This document shows, one piece after another, positions 22,888 to 33,000 of a stretch of DNA of 64,000 bases. A program made the position numbers and the translations under genes. The notes beneath the pieces are model-generated. The model saw nothing but the letters and a program-made list of their open reading frames with translations. It did no database searches and had not been told where the DNA came from. The number at the start of each line of letters is the position of its first letter. Position 1 is the first letter of the stretch. Source of the DNA: Berberis thunbergii (taxonomy: Eukaryota > Streptophyta > Magnoliopsida > Ranunculales > Berberidaceae); assembly GCA_003290165.1 (NCBI GenBank), contig QNQO01000680.1, positions 496,001 to 560,000 of the forward strand. The letters are read 5' to 3'.

Positions 22888-24330
22888 GCACAGACTCAGA
22901 CTCGGACTCGGACACGACACGGCGACTCGGCGATTTTCAAAAAAATATGATTCGGCGACAAGGTCAAACTTAATTTTTTAATATTTTTTTTGTAACTCAT
23001 ATGAACATAAAACCATAAATAATACTATTAAACAATCCAAATATATCAATAAAACATTCAAATTCATTCATTCAAAATTACAAATGCATCATAAAGTCAA
23101 GCTCAAGTCATAAGCAATATAATTTTATTAACTGGATGATGTAAAATGTAAATTGATAATTTCAAAAACTCACCACCGAGGCGGCTACATCTCTTTTTCT
23201 TCATTAACTGGCGGATTAACTAGAGCTCTAAAGTAAAAAAAAAAAACATTAATCTACACAAGCATTCACCAATGCCAGACATCACAGAAATTTCATAACA
23301 TGAATGAGACTGGCATCACTTCTCCATGCATCATGCTCATTGCAACAAATACAAGGAGAAGATAACATTGCTGTAGCCCTGGGTTAGCATTTTCTAATTC
23401 CTCTAGTCATGGAACTTTTGAATTTTGAAATGGGGTATCCTAATGTTTATAGATTAGTAAATTTTTGTGAACATATGGGGTTTCCGTCACTTTTACATGG
23501 GCATCACAATATGTTGACAGAATGAAACAGAAAAAAGAAAAAAAAAACACGCACAGATCAAAAATCACAGAAAAAAAAGGAAGGAAGATGGAAAAAGGAA
23601 GAAGCAAAATAGAGAATGAAGAAGCAAAGCAAAACAGAGAAGAAGGAAGATGGAAGAAGCAAAAGTGCAAAACTAAAATTACTTACAGAGATCAGCAGCA
23701 GGCAGATCGATCCTTCCTCCTTCTCCATCTTCCCTCATTTTCTCCTTCCCTTCTCTTCCCCTCAAACAGATCAAAGGGAGTGACTAATTTAAGTGGAGCG
23801 TATTTTTTGATTTCTGATTTAAGTGGGCGACATCGCAGAAATCAGTCTCTCCCTCCCTCTCTGTTGATCGATCTCTATCAATCGACCTCCCTCTCTCTTT
23901 GTCGAACCGCGTCGAACGATCTCCCTCTCTGTCGATCGATCTCCCTCTCTGTCGATCGATCTCCGTCTCTCTATCGAACGATCTCCCTCTCTTTGTCGAT
24001 CGATCTCCGTCTCTCTGTCGATCGATCTCCGTCTCTCTGTCGATTGATCTCCGTCTCTTTGTCGATCGATCTCCGTCTCTCTGTCGAACGATCTCCCTCT
24101 CTCTGTTGACGGATCGAAAGTTGCGATCGATTTCCCACTCTGTCGAACGATCTCCCTGTCGAATCGCGTCGAACGTCTCTCTGTCGATCGATTTTTTAGG
24201 GTTTTGTTGCAATCGATCGAAGAGGAAATGAGTTTATATATACACACGTGTCCGGACCGTGTCTGGACCATCTGGACCGAGTCTGGGCCATGTCTGGACC
24301 AAGTCTAAACCGTGTTCGTGCCAGTCAACG
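22888..24330. mobile_element. Non-autonomous hAT-like element with simple-repeat interior
   Basis: The left end is 'gcacagactcagactcgg' followed by 'acacgacacggcgactcgg'. The right end, read in reverse, is rich in 'cagactcgg', 'gacacgg' and 'gtccagac' motifs. Matching GC-rich subterminal motif clusters at both ends around an AT-rich or simple-repeat core are typical of non-autonomous hAT elements. I could not find a clean 8 bp duplication, so the boundaries are approximate. The core has an A/G-rich tract (23522-23665) and a pyrimidine minisatellite. It interrupts duplication copy 2. Confidence 0.45.
23860..24195. repeat. 20-22 bp minisatellite
   Basis: About a dozen or more copies of 'gtcgatcgatctccctctct' with C/G and indel variants. 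All six frames stay partly open because of the repeat, giving Asp/Arg- or Ser/Leu-rich ORFs that I regard as artefacts. Confidence 0.85.
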
Positions 24331-24354
24331 AATGCATCATTGTCCCTACTCAAC

Positions 24355-24460
24355 ATTTTCTCTTATTAGTAGTTATATATTAACTTATCAAATGCATGTA
24401 TCCCTAGTTCCATTACTGGATAGATTGGAATTGTTCTCATTTACTGTTTTTTTTTTTTTT
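24355..24460. repeat. Segmental duplication, copy 2 (right part)
   Basis: Matches 1120-1250: 'tatcaaatgcatgtatccc' and 'actggatagatt' occur in both. A T run of about 20 bases follows. Confidence 0.6.
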
Positions 24461-24899
24461 TTTTGGTGTGTGGTTTCTTTGTGGGTTAATTTGTGTTTGG
24501 GTTCTATAATTTATACCAGCTTTGAGTTTGGGTTACAAGTTTGTGGCTGGTTGAATTAGGAAAATTAGAAGTACAGAAACATGGGTCTCCTTTGGGCATT
24601 GTCACGGTTGAGAAATTATTTATGTATATGGGAAGTCCTATTAGTTGGATGGCATTATTGGGTGCATATACATGGTCAATGATATCCTCTGTATATTTTA
24701 ATCTTAGCAGATTATAAAAACTGCTAGTAAAGATGTTTGGTTAGGTTAATGATAAAATAATTATACATACAAAAACTAAAATAATCATACAAACAAAAAC
24801 TGGTAGTAAAGATTTTTAGTTAGGTTGATGATAAAATAATCATAGATACAAGAAAGAATGCTAGAATCATAAATGGATACATCATTACTTTGGAGATAA
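24461..24899. other. Low-copy spacer
   Basis: AT-rich, with an internal near-repeat of 'aaaactg(c/g)tagtaaagat' at 24718-24736 and about 24797-24813 in which 'ttaggttgatgataaaataat' also recurs. No gene is apparent. Confidence 0.35.
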
Positions 24900-25640
24900 G
24901 GGGGATGCACAACAGCTTGATAATTTGGAGGCTAAATAAGAAATTTGTTATGGGTGAGATATCGCTTATTGACAGTTGGTGAAAAGGGACGATTGAATGT
25001 TTAAACTCGTCGTGGTTTTGAAGTTAACCACTGAAATGTCTAGAGGAGTGCCATGAATTTGAGGTCAAATAATTTCATCAGTGTTGATATTTCTCTTGTG
25101 GCATTTCGGTCAAAACAAGACGTAATGTGTCCATTGGTTTTGGGGCTTAACTACAAATCCTTATGCTTTGGTGGCATATCAATTTGCAGTGTTTTGAGGT
25201 GGAGTCTTTTGAGGTGTACGTGTACCACAGATTAAAGGTTTCATGAGTTACGTGGCTAAACTACATATTTTTCATGTGGCATTGTGGTCAAAACGCTAAC
25301 AAATGAGTTAATGGGTGTAGAGAAAGTACAAATTCCCGAAGGTTATCATGCAATTTTGAGGTTTTGAATCTATCAATGCGTGCTTTTAGGGGAATGCTTG
25401 AATAACTATCAATTGGTGCACTAATTGAAATGCTCGGTCAACTGTCCGTAGAGGCAAAATTGCAAGAAAAAATCAAATTCGCACAACATCGACTAAATAA
25501 GATGGTGTGTGCAGTGTTCCTGTAAACTGATGGTGGTGTAGGACTGAACCCCTTCCAATCCAGTACAAGAGAGCAAAAAATAGGCATCAGGCCATGGCCA
25601 ACTAAAAACAAGATGGCGTAGACTGCAACTGTATCAAAAC
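24900..25640. repeat. Satellite A outlier block
   Basis: Diverged satellite A: 'tttgaggtcaaataatttca', 'cttgtggcatt', 'gtgtccattggttttgggg', 'catgcaattttgaggttt' and a section at 25440-25640 matching unit positions such as 8245-8445 ('gatggtggtgtaggactgaacc'). It lies after duplication copy 2, as the main array lies after copy 1. Confidence 0.8.
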
Positions 25641-26835
25641 TAAATGTCTTGTTTTTGTTATGGATTGAGTTGCTCATGTTATTTACTTATTGGAATTGTG
25701 ACTTATAAATTAGGGTTTATTGTTAGTATGTGTCCATTTTGAATTAAATAGAACAATGTTAGGACCATGACTATCCCAGAAGAAATGGAGGAAGAATGAC
25801 TAACGAGAGAAGAACAAAAATGGTCAGAGAGGGAGAGGAAGATTGAGAAATCTGTATCATTTGCTATTTGTGCTTGATCTTCGAAATGCTGTATCAAGAT
25901 CACGAAATAGTTGATGCTCAGTTGTGTCTCCAAGGCGAGCACATATTTTTTTTGGCGTGTTGAACAGGGTTTGAACAACCTAGATGTAAACATCAGAAAG
26001 GGGAAAGGACATGATTTCAAACGAAAACAGTAAATAGTAGCAAGTTGTTGCTCTTGCACAGTAAAAGCAGTAAAAAAATGGACAGCAGCTGTTAAGCTAA
26101 AACGAAAATAGTCGACAGCAGATGTTAAGCAAAAGCATGCTTACAATACAAGCACATGTGATAGGTGAACTTTCCAGACATACGTATAGAGATCAGCACA
26201 AATGTCGTATATGCATCAACATAAGTCTACATTCATTTTGAGATTATGTTTAACAATAGAAAGGCATCTTGATCTGATTGATATTTGCATCTTCTCATGA
26301 TCATGAATTTGATACATTTACCATTTTGATGTGCTAAACTATGTCCTCTACATAGTTTTGCTTTATTTCTTTGGGTTGGCTAATTGACTTGCTTCCATTT
26401 AACTATATAACAGGGACACTTTGTAATATACACATGTTGGACGCCCTATGTTTAGCATCAACAGTTAAAGATATTTGTCAAGTTTTTATTTTCTTGTATT
26501 GATGGGATATAATCTTATATGAAATCTGCTCTAGACTAAAAACTCATCCTACTACGATAAATTTCAGCAAAATATATGTGAGGATGATCTTTGATCTAGC
26601 TTTTGTTAATTTATTAGGTACATTTGTAAATAGTAATTTTGTTGTATCATGCTAATACCATTGTCTGATAATGTGTTATGCCAGTTGATTGTTGCAGCCA
26701 GACCCGCTAATTGGTTTGCCACTCTTCAAGTCAGCTACCATCCATCAAGTCTTTGGAACTTCATCTGAAACTGATTCAGAGATGTTTATCATTATGATTT
26801 TCCGACTATAAACGGATCTCTGTTAATTCGATTGA
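25641..26835. other. Unassigned low-copy DNA
   Basis: No confident gene. The minus-strand 118-codon frame at 25703-26059 lacks recognisable features. A plus-strand stretch near 25920-26020 ('FFWRVEQGLNNLDVNIRKGK'-like) looks exon-like but is closed by stops and not recognised. The LARP1-carrying element inserted at 26841. Confidence 0.3.
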
Positions 26836-26840
26836 ATGCT

Positions 26841-27130
26841 TAATAGAGACCTTGACCTTTTGATTGGAGATCAAACCACCTAGATCCTTTGATTGGGGAT
26901 CAGCCACCAAATAAATTAAATAAAACTTGTATTGCTTGCCTAAACTCTATTACATCATATGTATTTATAACTGAAAGCAAAGAATAATACTTCCTAATTG
27001 AATTCAATCCTAATTCTAATCAAACAATAACTCCTAATTCAAAACAAGCTAATATTCCTTAAATAGAATATTGTTATAACTAAGACATTCTAATCTCAAG
27101 TAAATACTAAATAGGATTGGTATCCTAACA
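26841..27130 (-). repeat. 3' LTR of the LARP1-carrying element
   Basis: 290 bp, nearly identical to 29517-29806; I see two substitutions (near 27003 and 27060). It begins TGTTAGGATACC on the minus strand. The ORF stop codon (TAG) lies inside this first hexamer-like start. Confidence 0.92.
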
Positions 27131-28795
27131 TCCCACGCCGCCTGAAACAAGGCTTGTCCTCAAGCCTGAAAATCTGAAAACGGACAAGAAACTGCCCGAA
27201 GTCTTCCCAAGTAGCTTCCTCCACAGGACGACTGGTCCCCTTGTTAAGCCAACGTGTAATGGGCTTATTATTGCTTTCAAATAATCCTCAATCAAGTAGT
27301 TGCGCCGGGGCTTATTTGATTGGGAATTGTGTGAATTTGGCTTTGTCAAACAAGAGAGACTCCCAGTGCTAGGTTCAATAAAATCAACAGTTTCAACATC
27401 AGATCCGATACGGAAGTTGGTATCGAACTTCCCAACATGGTCCCGAGCAATTAAATTAGTTGAATCTTTGTCTAATGCATTGCCATCACTGATGTCACTG
27501 GCATCATTGCACCCACTAAGCCTTGTCATAGAAGCCCGTACATCGGCTTGCAGTTTCTGATCATTTGAAGATGCATTTTGTCCAGAAGCCAAAAGCCACT
27601 TCGACCAGCCATCACGCTTTCGAACTCTGTCATCCTGAACTTCTACCTTACTAGAACTATGCATTGCATCCAAAATTAAAGAAATGTCTGTAGTCATTCT
27701 CTTCACTATATTAAAGTCAGCAATGTTGGTTATCGGAACCCATCCTTGGTCATCCATCAAAGAAATCAAGTGGTTGTCCCTTTGCAAATTCTCATTACTG
27801 AAATAATACTCAATTTGCTTAACAATATTAGCCCTCAAAGGCAACGTCTCCGAGGCAGTTGCAGGAATCCAAGGATGGTGAGGATGTTGAATAACGCGAA
27901 GAGGAGGACCTCCTATTGCATATGGATGATGATACATAGGGGTAGGGCTAGAAAAACAAGGGCCCTCCATAAGCCCTGGACTAGGACCAAGATAGGGAGG
28001 GGGCCACACAAAAGGCCGTGGTCCACTTTGATGCATGCTAATATTTTCTCTCGGATTGAATGCTCGATGATGGCGCCGTAATTTATTTAAACGACCAGCA
28101 TGTTCTTGTACAACTTGTCTCCGATTAACAAAATTGGCAGCATATGCATTGGTTTCTCTCGGTGGAGGTTGAAAGCTTCTATTGTAAACCATAGCACCAA
28201 CATGACCAAGTGGTGCACCAAAAGTATGCGCGGGGGTGCCATATGGAGATCTTAACCTATGAGGATCGAAGTTTCCAGGATAATGTTGGTAAGCATATTC
28301 ATGAACTGGAATGTGTGGAACAGGTACAACTGGTTGAAAAATAGGCAGCATTGGTGGCAGGCGATAAGGTATGGTTACAGGAAAGGGTGGCACGCCAATT
28401 GAAGGATGGTTACACTTAAGAATACCCGCTTTTGGATGATGGGGCGGTGAGTGTTTATGGTAAGGATTATGGCTACCAAACCCATCTGTTTTTTGTGGCG
28501 CGAATGGTCTCTGCACAGGAGTGCGCCTTGGAGTGGTGGCCAATGTTGGTGGTGCCTTGGAAACAACAATATCAGAATTTTTGGGTCGAGCGTCATCAAG
28601 GGCCTTGCCAGAAATTGGAATAACTGGACGTTGTTGTTCCGGGTGAACGGATGGTGCCATGCGATATGGCTGGAGAGTCCTTAATGTCTCTAGAATAGTG
28701 GCATGAGTGGTCTCAAGTGTATGAAGGCGGGAAGAGATCCCGGTAACTTGAGTAGTAAGCGCATTGACCTGCTTTTGTAATTCAGCAATCGTCAT
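27125..28795 (-). CDS. Chimeric gag/LARP1-like protein (556 aa)
   Basis: An intron-free ORF of 556 residues. Residues 1-45 are a heptad-like leader (ELQKQVNALTTQVTGISSRL), like the start of a gypsy gag. From about 65 on it follows plant LARP1-type proteins: a Pro-rich region (135-310, e.g. GVPPFPVTIPYRLPPM), then a La motif at about 320-400 with NIVKQIEYYFSNENL, DDQGWVPI and DRVRKRDGWSKW. LARP1 proteins bind mRNA ends and regulate translation and decay of 5'TOP transcripts in the cytoplasm. The C-terminal DM15 repeats of canonical LARP1 are not visible. The last 46 residues are an out-of-frame read of the integrase tail and the stop is supplied by the LTR. The absence of introns points to an mRNA template. 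The ATG at 28795 is the first in the ORF and lies about 700 bp from the PBS. RNA-binding function is possible; expression is unknown. Confidence 0.85.
   Translation of the reverse strand: MTIAELQKQVNALTTQVTGISSRLHTLETTHATILETLRTLQPYRMAPSVHPEQQRPVIPISGKALDDARPKNSDIVVSKAPPTLATTPRRTPVQRPFAPQKTDGFGSHNPYHKHSPPHHPKAGILKCNHPSIGVPPFPVTIPYRLPPMLPIFQPVVPVPHIPVHEYAYQHYPGNFDPHRLRSPYGTPAHTFGAPLGHVGAMVYNRSFQPPPRETNAYAANFVNRRQVVQEHAGRLNKLRRHHRAFNPRENISMHQSGPRPFVWPPPYLGPSPGLMEGPCFSSPTPMYHHPYAIGGPPLRVIQHPHHPWIPATASETLPLRANIVKQIEYYFSNENLQRDNHLISLMDDQGWVPITNIADFNIVKRMTTDISLILDAMHSSSKVEVQDDRVRKRDGWSKWLLASGQNASSNDQKLQADVRASMTRLSGCNDASDISDGNALDKDSTNLIARDHVGKFDTNFRIGSDVETVDFIEPSTGSLSCLTKPNSHNSQSNKPRRNYLIEDYLKAIISPLHVGLTRGPVVLWRKLLGKTSGSFLSVFRFSGLRTSLVSGGVGC
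27126..27270 (-). pseudogene. Remnant of gypsy integrase/chromodomain C-terminus
   Basis: In a different frame from the LARP1 ORF, the minus strand reads PITRWLNKGTSRPVEEATWE, then DFGQFLVRF and RLEDKPCFRRRG directly before the LTR. The pattern W-x-G/K...EEATWED...FP.F.LEDK is the usual end of chromovirus pol proteins. This identifies the parent retrotransposon and shows that the capture junction is just upstream, near 27270-27300. Confidence 0.75.
27131..27143 (-). promoter_or_regulatory. Polypurine tract
   Basis: On the minus strand, 'ggcggcgtggga' abuts the 3' LTR start TGTTAG: a purine-rich plus-strand primer in the expected place. Confidence 0.7.
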
Positions 28796-29502
28796 GATAA
28801 TTGAAATTGAAAGAAATCGGTGAATTCTGGAGTCGAGGAAATCAGGAATCTAAGAAATCGATGAAGCGCTGAAACAGGGAGCGATGAGTATGATGAAGTG
28901 CTGGAAATTGTGATTGATTAAACCTGGAATCAGGGATCGAAGGCGGATGAAGACGCTGAACTGATATAACCTGGAATCAGGGATCGAAGGCGGAAGAAGA
29001 CGCTGGAAGTCGTTGGAAACGTGGCTGCGGAGGCAGATGAAGACGCCGAATTGACTGTGCCGAAACGACGAAACTGGGTCTGCGGAGGTTGGATGAAGAC
29101 GCTGAATCGAATCGAATCGAAGTGCTGAAACTGGGTCTGCGGAGGTTGGATGAAGCTGAATTGAATCGAAGTGCTGAAACTGGGTCTGCGGAGGTTGGAT
29201 GAAGACGCTGAATTGAACGATGTGCTGAAACGGAATCGATGAAGAACCCTGCTCTGAATTGAGGAAGAACGATGAGGACGATGTGTTGAGTCGATTGGGT
29301 AGGTGCTGAAGAGGAAGATGCGCTGAATCGACGAAGATGCTGATGATGAAGGCGACGGCGGTTGCTGCGAAGGGTGGTGCTGTTGCGAGGTAAATTTTTT
29401 TTTTTTTTTTTTTTTTTTTTGAATGAAGATCTGGGAGATCGGAGGTTGTGGTGGAGGGTGAAGAACGAAGTAAAAAGAAAAATTTGGCTCAGAATCGATG
29501 AT
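28796..29502 (-). other. Element 5' leader with imperfect repeats
   Basis: Between the PBS and the ATG, the + strand shows repeated blocks such as 'cggaggttggatgaag' and 'gtgctgaaactgggtctg' (about 29083-29235, units of about 49-57 bp) and 'ctggaatcagggatcgaagg' twice (28923 and 28972). A T23-like run lies at 29392-29420. The long minus-strand Ser/Phe-rich frame across it is a repeat artefact. Confidence 0.65.
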
Positions 29503-29514
29503 GCTCTGATACCA
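29503..29514 (-). promoter_or_regulatory. Primer-binding site, tRNA-iMet type
   Basis: The minus strand reads TGGTATCAGAGC, the canonical plant initiator-methionine tRNA complement, two bases from the 5' LTR. Confidence 0.95.
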
Positions 29515-29516
29515 GA

Positions 29517-29806
29517 TAATAGAGACCTTGACCTTTTGATTGGAGATCAAACCACCTAGATCCTTTGATTGGGGATCAGCCACCAAATAAATTAAATAAA
29601 ACTTGTATTGCTTGCCTAAACTCTATTACATCATATGTATTTATAACTGAAAGCAAAGAATAATACTTCCTAATTGAATTTAATCCTAATTCTAATCAAA
29701 CAATAACTCCTAATTCAAAACAAGCTAATATTCCCTAAATAGAATATTGTTATAACTAAGACATTCTAATCTCAAGTAAATACTAAATAGGATTGGTATC
29801 CTAACA
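29517..29806 (-). repeat. 5' LTR of the LARP1-carrying element
   Basis: 290 bp copy paired with 26841-27130. The right-hand flank 'atgct' repeats the left-hand flank. Confidence 0.92.
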
Positions 29807-29811
29807 ATGCT

Positions 29812-30020
29812 CATTTTGTTTGATCTGTTACTCAAGTTTTGATGTCATCTCTGAACAAGTTTTATTGATTTTCTGACCATAATCTTATTTTATGTGGGGT
29901 ATTTTTCAGATCTGCCTTTTATCAATAAACAAGTCTGCCAAAATTAGTGTCAAACTAAATCTTAATGTGTTTTGCACATGAAAAATTAAGGATGCATAGT
30001 GACTGAAATAGTGAATATTA
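29812..30020. other. Flank of the insertion
   Basis: AT-rich continuation of the pre-insertion locus; no feature recognised. Satellite B begins soon after. Confidence 0.3.
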
Positions 30021-33000
30021 ACTATACACTTGAGCTTTTATTATTGATCTCCCTACCTGTTTGAATGCCTAATCCACAACTTTGGAAGTTTTTTGTATTT
30101 CTTAATTTTGTCGCTTTTATTATTGATTTCTCCACCAGTTATCCTTTCTATTGTTTTTTTTTCCATGTTTTGGCTATAATAAATATACAATTTTATCGAA
30201 AAAATGAGTGTGAAACTGAATTTGCCAATTTTGGCATTATTTCAAAAACTATATTCCACGACTTAGAAGGTTTTAAAAAAAAAATTGTTTTTGTTGCTTT
30301 TATTGTTGACCCCTTACCCGTTCATCCTTTGTTTTTGTTCTTTGCATATTTTTATATAAGTACGTTTTTGTTAGTAGAAATAAGCAAAATTACTAAAATA
30401 TAAGTTTGACATTTTGTTTTATGAGTTTGTTACAAATTTACTCGTTTATCCTTCCTATTATTCTTTCTATGTGGCCATGATTTTTTAGTTTCTTTTTTTT
30501 TTTCTTTTTGATGTTTTTTTTCCTTGATATTCCTTCTCGTTTATCCAACTATTATTCTTTTCATGTGTTTAGTAGAAATAAGCAATTTTATTGAAAGAAT
30601 GAGTTTCAAAATGACTTTAACGATTTTGTCTAAATCTCAAAATCTATAATAAACATTTTTAGGCATACTTCCATTTGCTGTGTTGATGCTTTTAATTTTT
30701 ATCCACACACTCATTCATCATTTCTTTCTTTTTTCTATATTTTTGTTAGTAATAAATTATTTTATCGAAAGAATGTGCATGAAATTGAATTTAACGGTTT
30801 TATTGTAACTTTAAAGGCTATATAAAACATAATTTTAGAAGTTTTTTTTTTCATTTCTTGATTGTCGCCTTTAGTAGTGATTCCCCCACCTGTTCATCCT
30901 TTCTGTAATTCTTTCCATATTTTTTTGTAGAAACAAACAATTTATTGACAAAATGTGCAATAAATTGAATTTACCAATTTTGCCATAATTTCATAGGCTA
31001 TAATTCACGATTTCAAAGGTTTTTAAATTTTTTTTTGTTTTTGTCGCTTTTATTGTTGACCCCCTTACCCGCTCATCCCTTGCATTGTTATTTGCATGTT
31101 TTGTATAAATATGTTTTTTAAAGTAGAATTAAACAAAATTACAAAAGAATAAGTTTGACATTTTGTTTTCCATATTTCTTACAGATTTACTCGTTAATCT
31201 TTTTCTATTATTCTTTCAATGTGTCCATATTTTTAGGGATTTTTTTTTTCTTTTTTTGCTTCATTCTTGACATCCCTTCCTGTTTATCCTTTCTATCATT
31301 TTTTTCCAAAATTTTTGGTAGAAGTATATAATTTTATCAAAAGAATGAGCAAGAAAGTGAATTTACCTATTTTTGCATAATTTCAAAGCTTATAAACCAT
31401 GATTTTGAGGTGTTTTTAAAATTTTGTTTTTGTCGCTTTTATTATAGACCTCATTATCTGTTCATCCTTTGTATTATTATTTGCATGTTTTTGCATAAAT
31501 ATGTTTTTTTAAGTAGAATAAAAAAAATTACTAAAAGAATGAGAGTGACATTTTGTTATCAGAATTTGTTACAATTTTACTTGTTTATTTTTTTCTATTA
31601 ATCTTTCAATATGTCCATGATTTTTTTTATATTTTTTGTTGGTTTTATTCTTGATATCCTTTATTATTCTTTACATGTGTTTAGTAAATAAAAGCAATTT
31701 TACCAAAAGAATGAGTTTTACATTGTATTTACCGATTTTGTCTAAATCTCAAAGATTATGATGAACTATTTTTAGGTTTTCTTCCATGTGCTCTTTTTAT
31801 GCTTTAAATTGTTATCCTCCTACCCATTCATTCAATTTATTTCTATATATATTTTAGGTAAAAATAGATAATTTTATCGAAAGAATGAGCATAATTGGCA
31901 TAACTTCCATATTATTTTTTTGCTGCTTCTATTCTTAATCCCTAGAAACGTTCATCATTTATAGTGTTATTCCTTGTTTTGGTAGAAATAAATAGTTTTA
32001 TCGAAAGAATGAACATGAAACTCGATTTAACTATTTTGCCATAATTTTAAAGGCTATAATCCATAATTTTGAAGGTTTTTTCCACTTCTTAATTTTGCAG
32101 CTTTTATTATTAATTTGCCTACCGTTCATAATTTGTCTATTGTTCTTTCCTTATTTTGGTTATAAATAAGCAGTTTTGTCAAAAGAGTGAGCATGTAAAT
32201 GAATTTACCGATTAACTTATAATTTCAAAGGCTATCCACAATTTCGGAGGTTTTTTTTCGATTTTTTGTTTTTGACGTTTTATGCTTGACCCCCTTACAC
32301 GTTCATCATTTCTACTTTTATTTCCATGATTTTGGTATAAATAAATAATTTTATCGATGGATGGAGCATGAAACTGAATTGAACGATTTTGCCATAATTT
32401 TAAAGGCTATAATCCATATCTCATAGTGTTTTTTTTTTCAATTTTTTATTTTTGTCAATTTTACTATTAGTTCCTTTCCCAACACCCATTCATCATTTCT
32501 ATTTTTTTTTCATTATTTAGTAGAAATAAACAACTTTACAAAAAGAATGAGCATGAAATAGTATTTGCCAATTTTGTCACAATTTCAAAGGCTATCCACG
32601 ATTTCATAGGATTTTTCCTTTTCATACTTTTGTTGCTTTTATTTTTGCTCCCCGTGCTTGTTCATCCCTATTTTTCTTTCTATATTTTGTCTTGAAATAA
32701 GCAACTTTACTGAAAGAATGAGTTTGAAATTGAATTCACTGATTTTGTCATATTTTCAAATGGTATAATCCATGATTTCGGAGGTCTTTTCCATTTTTTT
32801 GGTCACTTTTATGCTTTATCCCCCAACACGTTCATCCTTTATCTATTGTTTTTTTCTATATTTTTTTGTATAAATAAGCAATATTATCAAAAGAATGAGC
32901 ATGAAACATAATCTGCCTACCTGTTCATCATTTCTATTGTTTTTTTTTTTTTTTTCATTTTTAGTAGAAATAAATAATTTTATCGAATGAATGAGCATGG

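Larger units (their letters stand above)
26841..29806 (-). mobile_element. LTR retroelement carrying a LARP1-like gene
   Basis: A complete element on the minus strand. It has two 290 bp LTRs, perfect 5 bp target duplications 'atgct' (26836-26840 and 29807-29811), a tRNA-iMet primer-binding site and a polypurine tract. The interior is not gag-pol. It encodes one 556-residue ORF whose N-terminus looks like a gag coiled coil, whose body is a LARP1-type La protein, and whose last part overlaps a remnant of a chromovirus-type integrase C-terminus. No RT, RNase H or integrase core remains, so movement would need a helper. By eye the LTRs differ at only two positions, so insertion is recent. It looks like a Ty3/gypsy chromovirus derivative that captured a spliced host transcript. 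Confidence 0.9.

Noticed and set aside
23784..24271. Long minus- and plus-strand ORFs rich in Asp/Arg or Ser/Leu
   Set aside because: They are readings of a 20-22 bp minisatellite that stays open in several frames at once. No domain, no splice context.
27125..28795. Ordinary host LARP1 gene
   Set aside because: LTRs, PBS, PPT and TSD enclose it exactly, it has no introns, and an integrase tail follows it.
28930..29586. 218-codon Ser/Phe/Pro-rich minus-strand ORF
   Set aside because: It covers repeated leader DNA, a poly-T run, the PBS and part of the LTR of the LARP1 element.
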